From Burhinus oedicnemus (lineage: Eukaryota; Chordata; Aves; Charadriiformes; Burhinidae): a stretch of DNA of 64,000 nt. The translations under genes and the position numbers were made by a program. Under the pieces are notes generated by a model. It saw nothing but the letters and a program-made list of their open reading frames with translations. It was not told the DNA's origin and did no database searches. The DNA is taken from the NCBI GenBank assembly GCA_008921705.1, contig VFFE01006594.1, positions 532,598 through 596,597 on the forward strand. Direction: 5' to 3'. Shown one piece after another: positions 35,751 to 50,392 of the stretch (positions are counted from its first letter, which is position 1; the number at the start of each line of letters is the position of its first letter).

Positions 35751-38700
35751 GAAAAACACTAGCAGTTGGGTTGAAGGAGAAGAGGTGGGAGTGACAGGCA
35801 CAAGCAAGGGCTGGGTTGAAGAACGTCAGGAAAATCTGCAAAGGGGAACAGGGAGAAATATCCAAGGCTGCAATAAGAGAGTTTCTACAAATCCAACAGT
35901 TTTTTCCTTGAGTCTGAAATTAAATTTGAAATTCCAGAACCTCAACACTGGGAAAATCTCTCACTAGTGGCTGGTCAGAAAAGAGAACCATAAACTTGCT
36001 TCTGCTGGTACTTCTTTGTCTTAGTGGCTGGGGACACCCATATACCCAAATGTACCAAATCAGCTGGTAACATAGGGTGTCCACAGAATCTTCCCCTTTC
36101 AATCATTTTGTATTACTCCATGTGAATTAAATTGCGTGTAATAACACACTGAAAAGGAATTTCCCTGACATTTCTTGATTCCCTCTACAGCAGGTTTGAG
36201 GGTACCAAAAACCAGATAAAAAACAATGCCAGTTCCAGTATTTCCTAAGTTTAAGTACTAAAATTTTCATCTTGCAAGTCTTGTAAGAGTTTTGTCGTGT
36301 TCTGGCATGACAATACATATGAAGTGGGGTAGTGGGCTGGCAGAAGGTTGGTAGGTGGAAAGGAAGGGAGGAGTAAGGCATAACAATGAGACATATTTCT
36401 GAAGTTTTATAAGGCTATTTCTGTGACATTTCAATGAATCATTTTCCAACATCAATAAAACTTACAAAATACTCAAGCCTGTTTATAAGCTGTTGCAATA
36501 ATGGATAATAAACTAACAAGGGATTCCTTACATCCCTAAGAGGGAGTTGTCTAACTCCACATATGCTACTCAGTATACTGTCTTCATGGAAATACAATAG
36601 CTTTTGTTCCATTTGCAAAAATTCAAAAATGAAGACTTAAAAAAACCCCATCTCTTTTTGAAAGTATCTCCTTTTTCCAGATGAAATACTAGTACCATTT
36701 GTGGGAAGCACTCCTTAACCCCTGTAGAAAAGTGGGAAGCTCTGCATAATTCTGATAAGATCAGTTTTACAAAAGAGTATGTCTAAACACTGCTTACATG
36801 AAAGATTTCAGTTTACAGGAAAGAAAGGGAAATCCCCGCTGAAGGAATTGCACAAGATGTGCCAATTACAAGGTATAACGTTATGACATAAGGATATTTT
36901 TTTATTTTGGTTTCTCATGACCAGAAGGACTGCAAAGACAAGACTTCAACCGGCTGCACTCTGCACATCTAACTGGTGTCAGAAGGCAATAAACTCACTG
37001 CAGCCACCTTATATGGACAGATATTTTTAGCATTGGTACGAAAAGAAATGGGTGTTGAAAAAGAGAAGGAATGCTTGCAAATATAAAATACAAAACACCG
37101 GGCACAACATTACAGAATCAATCACTTTTTTTCTCATCAGAAAAATAGAAAACAGATTTAATCTGATGAAAACTGTGACAAATCTAGTTCTATGGTCTGC
37201 TTACATACTCTTTAATAAAAAATATTCCTAAATAGTAAATAATGCTTTTACTATAACATATATGGCTGAGAATTTTACTGAAAGCAAAATCAAAAAAGTG
37301 GAAATTAAAAATGTTGAGCTATGTAAATATATTTGTGGTTTCTCCACACATTTAGAATTTACTCTTTTGATTTCATGTCTAAGTAAATAAAACATCTTTA
37401 TTCAAGATATTATCAAACTAAAAATCTTCTAAGTTGATTAGCCACATCCAAATATAATTCCATTCATACTTATGCATATCTATAGGTTTGCCTGGAATAA
37501 TAAAATATTTCATAACAGCAAGTGTGATTAAATACTTCCACCTTGAAGTGCTGGAATTGTGCAATATCCTTCAGAAACATCTTGCTAGAATACTCCTGGA
37601 CACCACATGTGTCTTGTCCTTTGTTTTAACAACATGCAATTAAAAAAGTATTTATATAAATCTTCTTCCAGTCTTAAGCACCCCTATATGTTCACTTAGA
37701 AAGGCATTATCTACCTCAAGTAGCCAACATAAACTCCTTTCTGGATATATTTCTTCCAAAATTCTGATTCATTATACTGCCCATCTTTGTGTTTCATCTT
37801 ACTTTTTTGTACGTCTTGGAAACCAAAGAAGAGAGTGGGAAATATCACATTATATCAAGAATATTCATTAACAGGATAACTGTCTAAAGTATTTCATTTC
37901 TTTGTTAACAGTATTTCTACATAACACAAAACTCTAAGGCAGAAAGAGAAATGTATTCTGTTGCTACAAAGAAAACTACGAACTCAACTACTTCTTCCTG
38001 TGACTTAAATGACTATTCATCTAAAATTCAGTGATGTAAAACATCAAATAAATCTTAATAATAGCTGCACTGTATTCACTACATGAGAGTCCTCCAGTCC
38101 TCTGTTCTCATTACTGTCCAAGTATTTCACAATCATTTTGACGAGATGAATGGGAAGAGCTATCTAACTTTGACAAGGCTATCATCTCCTACGAGGATAG
38201 CTTAAGATCTGTTTAATAGTTTTGATGTTCTAAATGCCTTAGACATAACTTCACGCATCAGTTGTTTCACAACTATCCTCTCAGGTTTTGTTTTAGCTTT
38301 TTCATATTAAAGCTTGTATGTAAGCTCTTTTTTTAAATTAAGTTAATAATTTAATTTTCAGCCTTATTTTAGCTTATTCCACTTATTTTAGCCTTATTTT
38401 ACATTTCTTATTTACCTTGTCAGAAAAAAATATTTGGGTTATTCTTCCTGTAATGCATATTTTTTTGCCTCTCTCTTTCCTGCACTGAGATTTTTTAAAA
38501 AATAAAGCACTATATTAGACTACTTTAACACGATGAAAAAGAAACTCACTGATTTTACCATTTTACTTGCAGAATCTAAATTTGGGAGATTAGTCCTTGT
38601 CCACAAATTCTCAAGGAAGTTATGAAAAGAGACAAAGCTAAAGAATCTCTACTACAAATTGATGGTTTTGCTCTTAAAAACCAAGTGCATTTGACCTTTG

Positions 38701-39094
38701 AACTTGAAGCTAAATGAATTTTTAATATTTGTTTTACAAGTTTTGATTTGGTTTACTTGCATCTTCTGAAGGATCACAGTGGAGCACCTCAAAAGTCACA
38801 CATTCACTTTAAAAAAAATACTTTAAAAACATACTCTTTCCTGAAGATAAGCTGTCACATGCATTACAAAACAGTTCTTTAATTATACAGTTTCATACTT
38901 TAAAAAAAAACCACATGAGGTCTGTGTTATTGACAGCACAAGATAGCTGCAGAGCAATAAACAGATCAGTCTTTAACATTTCATTCTACCATCATGACTC
39001 AGTGTGTGGCTCAATGTCTCATTCACTAGAGCCATCAAAACCAGAATTACAGAAAGATCCATTTCCTCCTAGGCTCTTCCATGCCATTGGGCTG

Positions 39095-39200
39095 TATTCC
39101 TGATGCCACACTGACTGGTGGGGTGACCTTCAGAAAATCACTTTCCCTTTCAGTCTCTGAATTTCCTCATTTGAGATACCTTTGTTAGTAAAACACATCA
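39095..39200 (-). repeat. MIR-like retroposon remnant
   Basis: 'ggggtgaccttcagaaaatc' then 'actttccctttcagtctctg' and 'aatttcctcatttgagatac' match the MIR-type phrase 'gtgaccttgggcaagtcacttaacctctctgtgcctcagtttcctcatctg'. Confidence 0.65.
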
Positions 39201-40527
39201 AGACCTAGTGATTAAAAACAAGGTATATATGCAGTAGCAATTAAGTAAAAGACAGTTATCTTGTACTTACGGTGCACAGACCTGTAAAGTCATCAGCATA
39301 CCCACCTGCCTTGACACAGTGCTACCCATGATAATGACTACTGTTATTGTTAATAGATGAATAATAAAGAAGCTGTTTTCTGTATAGATGTTGAAAAAGA
39401 GTGAGGAAATTCAGCATCAGGTAAAGAAGGATACTAAAAGCAATGGACTTCTGCAAGTTCATTCAGCATCTGCTACGTGCTCCCAGTGAATCTGCTGACA
39501 AGGAACTAATTTTACTAGTTTTTCTCCAGTTTCTGGCCTTTTAAAGAAAGTCCAAAATATATTCAATATATTTAATGGAGTTGTAAGTACAATCAAAAGA
39601 AAAAAATACAAACGGTAGCAGTGAAGGAAAATAATCAAGTAACGGAGTTTATTGCTGGTTCTCATCCTAAAAAGCCCATCAGTGCATGGAACCTGATAGT
39701 GGGAATAGTGATGGACAAAGGTGCAGGAGAGAACAGAAGAGCAGTAACGTGCCCTGTTGCTACCCAGGGAAGATTTTACAGATGCCCTCCATTACACCCC
39801 TGGAGAAGAAGATCTTCTCGCATTAAAATACATTCTGTAGTGCTAATACTTTCTGTACAGTAAAATGACAAAATTGCTGCCAGAAAAAGGGACTGCTGGA
39901 TATTTAAGCATTATCAAAGGGAGCTCATATTACAAAAGACTCAGAAAGGATGTGAAACCTCACTTCCAAGTACTTATGAAATAAAGTATGCTTAATGAAA
40001 CTTCTGCTGAAAATGAGTAAATAGCACATGATTACACTTTCCTTCTCTATTTTAATATAAACTCTTTAATCTAATGAGTTGACTTCAATTGAGAAATTAC
40101 TTCTGTGACCCTTAGTGTTCTGCCCTACAACTTCTTACAGGATACTTTTGCTTGGTTAATTTAGATTTGGACCTTCGATTCACCATTTTCCACCTTGTTT
40201 TCACAATATTACTTCAAAATAGGACTCAAAGTATGTAATACTCATTACTTACAAAACCAAACAAAACCCCTTTTCATCGCCCTCTCCTCCTCCCAAAGTA
40301 ATAATAATGAAAAAAACCCAAACAAAAAATTAGTAGAGTCTGTCAATATTTCTCCCAAGGAGCGCCCCAAAGCAGGCATCAGTCTCGTTGCAAAGGAATC
40401 ATTCAGGACTCAGAAGATCTGGGCATTATCACATGTAATCTTTGGGATTTTGTGTTACAGAAATTAGGAATAGTACTGAATTTCTCACTATCTGTTCTGC
40501 ATCTAGACTATAATCTATTCTGAGAAG

Positions 40528-40585
40528 GGATTATTACTTATTATGCGTATGTGTAGCACCCAGTCTGATGGGATACACATCTTAA
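40528..40585. repeat. Old amniote repeat remnant (L3/CR1-like, reverse)
   Basis: 'attacttattatgcgtatgt' followed by 'gtagcacccagtctgatggg' resembles the reverse of the same old repeat seen at 27.4, 47.5 and 56.3 kb ('ttattatttgtattacggtagcacctaggggcc'). Short and uncertain. Confidence 0.35.
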
Positions 40586-42336
40586 TTGAGATGAACAGAA
40601 TTTATTCCTGTGAAAATCATGAATGCATACATAAATAGGAATAGTACAGCTATGGGAACAGATTGGTGGGTGGGGAGGAACTTGAAAATAGACACAATAG
40701 GAATAACAAAGCAATCACTCAAGAAAACCCTCCAAACAATACTGAAGATTTGCCTAATAACTATGCAGACTGCAAAACACAGGTAGGTGGCCTTAGCTTC
40801 TACAAAATGGAAATACAAATACGCATATGAACAGTGCAGTACACAGTGCTATTAACGTTGCTTGCAGTATTTCTACAGCCCAAATGTATGCAGAATTTCA
40901 GATTTCACAGTAGAAATCAAGGTATTGAATTATTTCCCATGTTTTTAATTTATAAATTACATCCAATTTTTTAGAAGTACAATGTTGTTTTTCTCTTTGT
41001 AACCCTCCAACCCTCTTACTGCAGCAAACGTCTACAAATGTCAGTTAAAGGTTCATTTGTTTCCTTGCTGATTTCCTGTAAAACTTGTGACTCAGCACGT
41101 CATCTGAACCTGTTACTCTGTGTACTGAAAGGACATCGAACACTTTTGCAACTGTGCTGCAGCCGCACACTTTCTACCTCCTTTTCTGTGAGCAATGTAG
41201 AAGTCATCACTGAATTGGGGGTGATCATTACCCTCTTACTAAATTCAGCCCTGCATGGAGGAATGCATGCACACACACCTTGCTAACTGTGCCGGAACCA
41301 TTGGTCATCTTTATTCACTGGAGATGAAAATACTTTTTTCTCCATTCGCTATAGAAGCATGCTTTTTTTCTCTCAATTGTTCTGATATTAACTACAGTCT
41401 TGAGTAATTCCCTTCCATCACTGTCCTCCAATAGCTCTTTTTGAAAGAGATCTACTTTTAGTAATGTAGCTATCTTTTCAAATGCAACCCAGAATCATTC
41501 ATGTGTTAATTTTTGAGTATTTACTAGAAATGTTTGTAAGACTCTCTTTTTCACATATTTATGGTGAACTCTTTCGGTCTGAATATCTGGCTATTTGGCA
41601 TCATAGACTTAGGAGTAAAATCATTACACCCTTAAAAAAACCCTTTCTCACATGACTTCTTTGTATTTGGTCTTTCAATTTCTGTAAAGGTCTGGCTTCT
41701 GGGTTTTCAGAATATCTTTTGTTTCCTAATGTAACTACATTGGTTTCTGGAAGCTACGCATAAAGATTTTGGGGTTTATTTGAGGAGGTATTCAAAATAC
41801 ATACTTTAATTTTTGTGTTTAATATTGAATTACTCTAAGCTCCTGCATTAAAAATGAAGAGAGTGCTTCACTCTGCAGGTTTAAACAGAACCTACTTGCA
41901 TACTGTAGAGTATATCTCTATCTGAAATAAGAAGTAAATTGTACTCTCTAATTTTCTTGGCATGATTCATCATTTTACAGGCCTCTCTTCTGTCATTTCA
42001 TTTCCAGTCTAGATTTCTTCATACAAGAAAGTTTTTTGTGCCTTTAATAGTTTTTCCTGCCTCTCTCTGAACTTTACTTTAACTGCCTTCTCTTTGAAGA
42101 TAAGATCCCTGCAGATGAATACAGCATTCACGGTGAGGACACATAATTTGTATATAATGTCTCAGCTTTCTCTATTCATTTTTAATACGATCCTTTTCCT
42201 CTTGCTGTACTGGGTCTGATTTTGGGGACCCAAAACCAGAAAGCACTTATTTTTTTAGTCCTTTCTTGTCCATTTGTTAGTAACAAAATGAGGCAACATC
42301 TAGCCAGAGACGTTTAGGCTGAAATTATTTCTGCTT

Positions 42337-42852
42337 CTAAGGAGTTTGGGAGGAAAAGCCTGCGATCAAGAAGGCTTTATACAAGAAAGCTACTGTGTTG
42401 CTGGGATCAGTTCTTGTGAAAGTCAGAGCTCTCCTCCATGAAGTTATTCTGAAGAACACAAGTGCAGAACAACAAAGCCATCTGACTGTAACATCTACTG
42501 ACCTCATGAGATGAGTCTGTGTTTTGAAGTGTATTTTATACTGACTTAAGTAAGAAAATACCCTTAATTTCTCCTTCTGAAATACCTTGGTTTTCTGTAC
42601 CAAGTCCTTTGGAAGAGGAGATTGCCCGCTGCCAAGCAGAAGCACCTTGTTCCACTTCTTGTGCTTGCGCCAGGCTGTGGGACCCGGCTGGCACTTCCCG
42701 GCTGGCACTTCCCAGCTGTCCTTGGGGCAGAGAGAAGGTTTTGAGGCTAATTGCGCGTAGGCATACTTGAAGTTCTCTTTTCTGTCGGCATTACCCCTAA
42801 ACTTACCTGTGCTAGCTTGAATTAATATAAGGTAAGGCTCACCACAGTTCAC
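42337..42852 (-). other. 171-codon open frame of unknown meaning
   Basis: This is the longest open frame in the window. The predicted product has no recognised domain, signal peptide or repeated motif, and no polyadenylation signal or splice context was tied to it. Part of its length comes from a 14-bp tandem duplication at 42683-42710, which shifts the frame between units. It lies within the inferred NSMCE2 intron on the same strand. Chance is the likeliest explanation. Confidence 0.12.
42683..42718. repeat. 14-bp tandem duplication
   Basis: CCCGGCTGGCACTT occurs at 42683-42696 and 42697-42710, followed by a partial third unit CCCAGCTG. It lies within the 171-codon minus-strand open frame. 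Confidence 0.9.
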
Positions 42853-43489
42853 AGAGTTTTTCTACTCTGGTCTAATTAAGTATTTTTTTAAAAATTTACT
42901 CAATAACATAAGTTATTGTGTTATGACCTTTATTCTGAATGGACCCCTAAGTCCACTGACCCTCCTTCATGGCAATGATTCCTGTTCTTTATTTTATCCT
43001 CTCCTGGTCCATATTTAATTGCTTTTTGAAATAAAAGGCTTCTCATGTGCCATAGAAAGGGACTTAATTTTTCCAAATCTGATAAAGACTTTATTATCCA
43101 CAACAATTTCAGAGTTTGTGCCACGGGTCAGGAGACCAGACTAATTCCGTAGTTCAATAGTACTCTATTGAAATTATTCTCATGCTTAGAAAATTCAACA
43201 ATGTTAACTTGTTCACCACCTGAACAGAAATACTTTAAAGGCTTTCTGAAAGCTTCTGAAAGTTCTGGCACTCTAATTCTGAAAATTATGTTTCTGTTCA
43301 TTAGGGATAAGTTTCATTTGCACAGCTTTACTCCTGGTGAGCAGGCATTTTATCTAAGGCTACTTGCGGCCAAAGATACTCTGCAGCAAGTACTCTCCAG
43401 GTGTATGTTCTGCTTTAAGGTGTGTATAGAGACAGACTGACAGGGAAAATAAGGAAAGATATGGTTGAGAAAGGATGATTTGGAAGAAA

Positions 43490-43640
43490 AAGTCCTAGCC
43501 TGTGACAGAAGAGAGTGGATTCAATTCTCTGTTCTGACACACTTTCTGAGAGCTCCTGTACAAATCACTTCAACCCAGATGCACAAACAGAATGATATGC
43601 CTAACTTCCCCTGAAACCCCTGAGAATTAAGGCCCCAAAA
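43490..43640 (-). repeat. MIR/AmnSINE-like retroposon remnant
   Basis: 'cctagcctgtgacagaagag', 'attcaattctctgttctgac' and 'acaaatcacttcaacccaga' follow the order of the old SINE phrase 'tagcctgtgactcaggagacctgggttcaattcctggctctgcc ... gggcaaatcacttaa'. Confidence 0.55.
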
Positions 43641-46082
43641 ATATTTTTGTGGAAGTAAGTCTTGTTTTTCTGGGTCTCCAGTATCCATCCCCAAATTAGG
43701 CATTAGTGCAAAACAGCATTTCTTCCAAAGCAGCTCACATATTCCCCATTAGTGTCCACAGCACAGAAGAATTTAAAGACAGTCTGGCTGTGTGGGATAT
43801 TACACAAATAGACAGGAGAACGAGAGACCTAGAAAAATTTCAGTTCCAAAGCTGTACTTGTCGTTAAAATAAACAGTCCCAGTGGCTCAGCAGTCACAGT
43901 TTCTCTGACACATGCTGCTGCGCTAGGAAGATTCCAGAAGAGCCTTAGTGGCTCTACTAGCATGGGAAAAACAAAGATAACCAGCAACCTACCCTTCCTT
44001 TCAAAAATTAATAGAAAGAGGAAACATTTCTACATTTGAAACAGAAGCAAAGATTTTCTGCCAAAATATTGTTGTCATTAAGTTTCATGCATTTGATTTA
44101 TTGCCACTTCCTGCTGTTCCTATTTAAACTCTCCTTTCCAGCAGGCATGTAATCAAAATCATATTAAGGGCTCCAACAGCTTGCTTGTCCTGGCTATTTA
44201 TAGTAAATATTTACTGATAGATACTTCAAGAGAAAAATAAAGTCCTACACATGACAATTATTTGGAAAATACTGATCAAATTCAGTTGGACTGACACTTC
44301 AGTATAGGATCTGAGGTTCAAGGCTGAATTAAATTGAGTCACGTTTTGCTTATTTTTAGCACCTATTTCATATTGCCTCACTATGAATCTACAGTGCAGT
44401 TGCATCCTAGCACGTCACACAGATGTGAAGCTAAGAGACGGTTTTGCTGCATCGAGTTATCATTAGATATGAAAAAAGTTTTCTCTATATGAACTCTCAC
44501 ATTGGTGAGAGCAGTTTTCATTTGTTCAATTTATTCAGAGTCTATTCTAATAGACAGTGTAAAATGGGTCTTAGGTTCAATGACAGCAAAAGTTTTTGAA
44601 AAGCCATACTTTGGAGTTCAGATAGTTTGAGAATTCCATGTCCTGCTAGAAAATAAAATGTGTGCGTTGAAATGTTTGGTAACATACAATGGAAATCATC
44701 ATCTGTGGTGTTCAATAGTCTGCTGAACAGCTGGAATTTTCAGGCTGCAAGATTGTGAATTAAAGAGCACCCAAGCAATTTTTCAAAGAAACACGTTAAT
44801 GCTGCAAGCTTGTGACAGTGCCAAAGCCTCTTCTTTCTTTAGGGCTTTTCAGGACTTACGCCTCTCATTTCATGATTAAATTGTCAACTGAATTTATTTC
44901 ATGCTAACTGTCTCAATACACTAAAATTGTGATCAAGCTGATGATTTAAGAAGACATCACCACAGACTGCCTAAGTGGCAGGCAGCATGAGTACATATGC
45001 CTCCACGGATAAAGCTAACGGAGGTTTCATGTACTAGATACCCTAATTGTGAAGGTAACGGATACCGGTACGAAGAGCTCAAAAGAAACAGATCCACTGC
45101 CAGAATTTGCTTCATTAAAAAGAAATGGTGCAACTCTACAGTTAACCTGTTACTCTGGTAACAGTTAGTACAAAGGATCCAAAATCAAGTCATATATGTA
45201 AAGGTGCGTGCAAACAGGTGAGCAGAATCAACAAATTACGGGCAACAGAAAAGCCCATCTGCAAGCAGTGATGCATAAGGTACATGCTGTTATTCTGATA
45301 CAATTACAAGCAAACTAAACCAAGACAGCACAAACTAGGTAGTGAGAAAAAATACATGCTAATAATCCAACACAGAAGATTTTCTGTGAAAAGGGCATGG
45401 TCCTAAGAGATTCTGAGATCTTTAGCTTGGCTTTGTTACTTGTGAACACACAGCTTGGATAAGCAGGGAGACAAAGGCAGAATAAACCTCCTTCTATCAA
45501 TGACCTTTACTCAGCAGCAGCACTTCAGTTTTCCCAGGGCTGAAAATAAGGTAGCTTTAACACAGCCAGCTGGCAATATCATCCCAGCATTACTTCACGG
45601 GAGATGCTGAACTTTCAGGTTCTTCTGAGTAAAGAGAGACACGTCTGTATTTCACCAGCATACTGATGAGTCTCCTCTCTAAATTCTGAAGTGGTGGCTC
45701 TACGAGGCATCATATTAACTACCTGGGAGGCAGAATATGGCCTTAAGGGCTGCTGCATTTCAAAACAGTTGATGATGACATACAGTTGTCTGCCAGTACC
45801 TGTTAAACCCTTTCTCAGAAGTGCAGCGAAGAGCAAGAAGAATAGCCTCTAACATATCAGCAATGTCCCTCATTCACCAAAGCAATAAACCACAATCAAA
45901 CATGCTTTTAGACATTCAGCAGAAATGTGATGATGAGGCAACCTAGATCTGAGAGTGAAGAAATTAAGGCACAACCAGCACACCTAGTACAGAACACAGA
46001 GGAAAGCCAAACTTGGCCCAGAACCTTTCCAAATGCCACTGACAGGCAAATTCAAACTATTCTCCACTCCTTTTTTCCAAAT

Positions 46083-46128
46083 GGATGAAATCTTGGTATT
46101 ACTGAAGTCAAAAGCAAAACTCTCCATT
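46083..46128. repeat. Old amniote repeat remnant
   Basis: 'ggatgaaatcttggtattac' then 'tgaagtcaaaagcaaaactc' resembles the common old repeat phrase 'ggtgaaatcctggccccactgaagtcaatggcaaaactcc'. Only this short core is visible. Confidence 0.4.
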
Positions 46129-47496
46129 TAACAGTGCCTGTAATTCATCTGCAGGAAATTAACTGTCAGGCTTTCAAGCATTCTTCCTCTTGGGTAATAC
46201 TTGAAACATTCATCAACTGTGCAGCAGGATCCCAGCATCTCTGTTTAGTTTTCCTCTCAGTAGATAAAGACCGCAGCAGCTTCCATGTTGCTGCCACTTA
46301 TCTACATTTTGAATAACAGAATAATAATCTTTCTACTTCCCCTATCAGGATGGCCGTTTTCCAGTCTGAGCTCTTCATGTTTCCTCATCTGCAGCTGTTA
46401 GTAAGCAAGAAGCTGCTTTGGATCATTTGAGTATTCTACCACTTTCTGCTTAAGAAACATGATTCTAGGAACAGACAAGTCAGCTGTCAAGAGATTATTT
46501 CACAGATGCACTTGGCATCATGTGAAGCCATTTTCAGCTGGCAATAGCTTGAATAAACATTTAATTCCACCACAGAAAAAAAAGCAGGCTTAGGAAAAAG
46601 TGATGATGAAATCAAGAGTAAGCCACATGCACTGCTGAACTGTTTTTTTGATGTTCAGCATGCCCTTCCAGAACTTAATGCGTATCTCACTTCTGTTTAG
46701 TCCTAGAAGTCTGTACTCCTTTTACGAGGCACCAAGCACAGAGGCAAAAGGAGAATTAACAGACCAAGGCAGGGAATTACGTCAGGGTATCAACAACCCA
46801 GGCAAGCGGCACAGCGAGCTGTGTAGGTTTAGTGCCTTCTTTCACCTATCAAACTCCATATTTTATAGGGCAATAAAAATATTTCCTTGATTACACATAG
46901 TTGGACATTCAGCTTTGCTGCTTATGTCAGGAATATGCCTATGCTCCGATTTCTGTTGTGTTAACAAGTACGAGACTCACAAGTCTACTAAGTGTAGAGA
47001 ACACGGAGTATTTGATGTTGAACAGTCTATTAACTTGCCAACCACAGTCTACACTACAGATCTAGTTTGATTACAGACAGGTAACATGTCTCACGAGGAT
47101 GTTTTATGAGCTGAAATGTTTTCTGATCACTCCGTGTAGCTGGAAGAGAATAAGTGAGTTTATTATTTGTTCCTTTCCAGGTTTATTTGTATTCAAGTAG
47201 CACCCAAACTGGGCAAGGTGTTTTAACTGGAATTTTTGCTTGTGTTCTCCCAGAAGAGTCCCCAATCAAAGGGAATACAATAGAAGAAAGATCCAGCTTA
47301 CAGAAAATTCAATTAAGCACTTTTGCTTAAAATAAGAGGCTTATTCACAGAGCTGTAAGAAGAGACTGAAAATGCACGCCACACTGTGTGGATACCGAAT
47401 CCATAGCTAATCCTATATAAATGCACCAAAGCGAATATTCCAGAATTAACAAACAATGTGCATTTTCTCTTGCACATCACATTCCATAAAGTATTT

Positions 47497-47580
47497 GTAC
47501 TGTAAGCTGCTTGGAGCAGGGACCTGTCATTATGAATTAGTCCATAAGAAGTATGTACATTAGGGACTGCATTTAAGATT
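47497..47580 (+). repeat. Old CR1/L3-like LINE 3'-end remnant
   Basis: 'ctgtaagctgcttggagcag' followed by 'ggacctgtcattatgaatta' resembles the L3-type phrase 'ctgtaagctctttggggcagggacctgtc'. The A/T-rich end is degraded. Confidence 0.5.
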
Positions 47581-50370
47581 TTTTCTTCTTTTCAAAGTTC
47601 CAAAGAGCAGATTTGATTTTACAGTTCTCCTGTGAATTAGGGGCTAAGGAAAAGAAAGCAAAATCATATTTTCAATAATGTAACCGATTCCTTGGGCTTT
47701 ATTCTGATTTTTCTTTAATTTATTTGTGATTTTCATTAATGTAAATGATAGGACAGTAGTTTTTGGTATTTGGGTTTAATTTTTAAACAGGCATTCGTAC
47801 CAAAAAATCTCCAGTATGCTCCAGCTAGACTACCTGCATAATACCTGGAAGAACTTTTAGAATCACATGTTCAGGACACATCCTGAGCTACATCTTACAT
47901 TCATAATTTCTACAGTAATTAAGGGGTAAAAGCATCTCTTAGATCAAAAGATTTTGTTGAATCAAATACTTGGCTGGGGACTACAGAAACAATAATTACT
48001 GGAAGGCCACATTTTGGTGAAATTTGGGCTATTTTTTTTTTTCTTAGAAAGAGAAGACAACGTAACTAAAAACTTCCTTAAAACTCAAGAAGAGGAAGTT
48101 AAAATCTTCCAGATGCCCAAATTCATAACTCACTTGAAAACTAATCCTTGGGAACAAATAATAAAAGTCACTAAAACATCAACAAAATCTTTTATGCCCT
48201 TATTGTTCCTCCCATACTGCTGACCACACTGACTCTTTCAATATGCAGCTCTGAAGAAGCCAATCCAAAAGGAAAATATTTCTCAAATGCAATTTAAAAA
48301 AAGAAAAGAGGAACCAGACTCGGCACACGCGTTTCAAAAAATCTGACCTTGCACGTTAAGCTGTTGTTTAATAGCTTTCACATGAGTTACGTCCATATCC
48401 AGAGCAGAAAACCCAACTGAAATGATCAAACTATGGTGTACCTTTGCCCAGATATTTTCTTCTGAGATTGCTAAGAGGATAAAATAGCATGTACCAAACG
48501 CAAAGTTCTTTGATGTACAGGTAAATCCATGATTGCTTATCTTGTGAAATCAGCCTCTCGTGTAATGCGAGTCTCCGCACAGACATAGTTGCAGCAAATC
48601 AGACTCTGTTCTAATTTATGCAAAGAAAGGGTTCCCTCTCCTGCAGCTTTAACCACACTCTCTTTACACTTTCCAATCCATTGCTTCTCAAGCAGCTCCA
48701 GCATTCATATCTCCTCTGATACCATTTGTTTGCCAGAATTGCAGTATTTAAGTTAAGATTCAAACCCAAACATTCCCCAAGGGAGCTGAATGCCCTTAAT
48801 TCCTATGCATATATATGGATCTGTATAGGAATCCTTCACCTGAAAGCTTTTGGGCCAATGCTATCATGAACAAAAGCATTTTTTTAAGAAAGAGTTCAAC
48901 TGTGAGCATATTTTGCTACACCTAGAGCTATTGCAGAAGCAAGTATTTTGAACAATAGGTGTCTGCACACCTGGGAATTTGACAGCCAAACCTTAGGCAA
49001 TTAGCAAGTACAGAATGTAACTTTTCTTTAAAAATTGCAAAATACTAATTTGGACACTTAATCTTAAATATAATGGCCTTTTTATATATATCTGGTTATG
49101 CTGTGTAAAGCACTTGCGAATTTTTAAATTCTGGAAGTTCCCTCTGTAGTGCTATTTACTATTGTGGTGCTTTGTGCATCCATGCCATTTAAAAATATTG
49201 TAAGATTAACATTTTCATCTTCAAGGATTTGCAAGGTAAGGCCCCATTCATTAATGGGCTGCAGGTCAATGGTTCTCAGTCTCTGGTCTGTGAGACTGGA
49301 GGATTTAAGATAAGCAAACTAATCTTTATGAAACTTACACTTGTTTTCTAAGGGCCATTGTATGAAGCCTGCATTTGTAATTGGTAACTACTGCATTAGC
49401 AACAGACAAATCACACTGATATTAGTAGGACCAGGATCTATAGACCAGCCCTCCCACAAACAACAAGCTGTTTATGAGATTCCAAGCATCCTGGATTTCC
49501 CCTAATACTCTCTTCATTAGTCCATACTGTCCTCTGGGTTTACTAGCTCATCAAGCTGTGTTTGGAGATGGGTCTAGGCTTCTGCTTGTCAAAAAGTATC
49601 ACCACCTTCTCTTTTTCTGCTTTCAAAAATGGGAAACGATCTCTGTTCTTACAGCTATCAGTCACTACTGTGAATTTGCCTGAAACCTACACGTGCATCT
49701 CTTTTCATTCTGGCTTCAGTTAGAAAAGTCGAAAACTATTTTTCTAGTAAACTCTGTTAATCTCATTATCTTTCTTATCCAGCACAAACAAAACCCGTGA
49801 TAGCAATTCAGCCCAGAAATTCAGAAGCTATGAATTGCTTCACGATAAGATTTCTGTTTACAGTACTTTCAGATAAACAAGTCATTTGTTACAGATGAAA
49901 CTTGCTTTTTCTTTCTGGCCTCATCAGACCTGATGCCCAGTAAGTACGTAATTTCTGCCACTTGGAATATATTCTGTTAAGGTACAAGGGCATTAAGCAG
50001 AATTCTCCAGTATTTCTGCTTTCCTGCCAATACTGGCAGTGCTAGTATCTGGATGGAATAGTTGCATAGGTGAACATATTGTCTGAGACAGGACTAAATA
50101 TAACATTCTTTACTGTTAAAATATGGATAAACTCTGACCTGTAATCCTTCCAAAGTTTGCTGCTAGACTCTTGCAAGTGCTACAAGAGGATCAATCCTAG
50201 AACATGCTATCGCAGAGGATAACCGTATTCTGTATCAGCCCCAAGACTTTGCCTCTCCTGTGGATATTGAGGTTTTCTGCCACTTTATCTGCTGTACCTG
50301 TGAAGAAGAGGCTAAACCACTCTATTTTATATAGTGCAATAAAATAGTAGCAATTTAATCAAAGAAGATT

Positions 50371-50392
50371 AATTACTAAAGAATTACTAAAG
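50371..50392. repeat. 11-bp tandem duplication
   Basis: AATTACTAAAG is present twice in direct succession (50371-50381 and 50382-50392). Confidence 0.85.

Noticed and set aside
48014..48223. Plus-strand frame with a charged stretch (KTQEEEVKIF) that looked coiled-coil-like, as in NSE2.
   Set aside because: It is on the opposite strand to NSMCE2, has no splice context and does not match any NSE2 segment.
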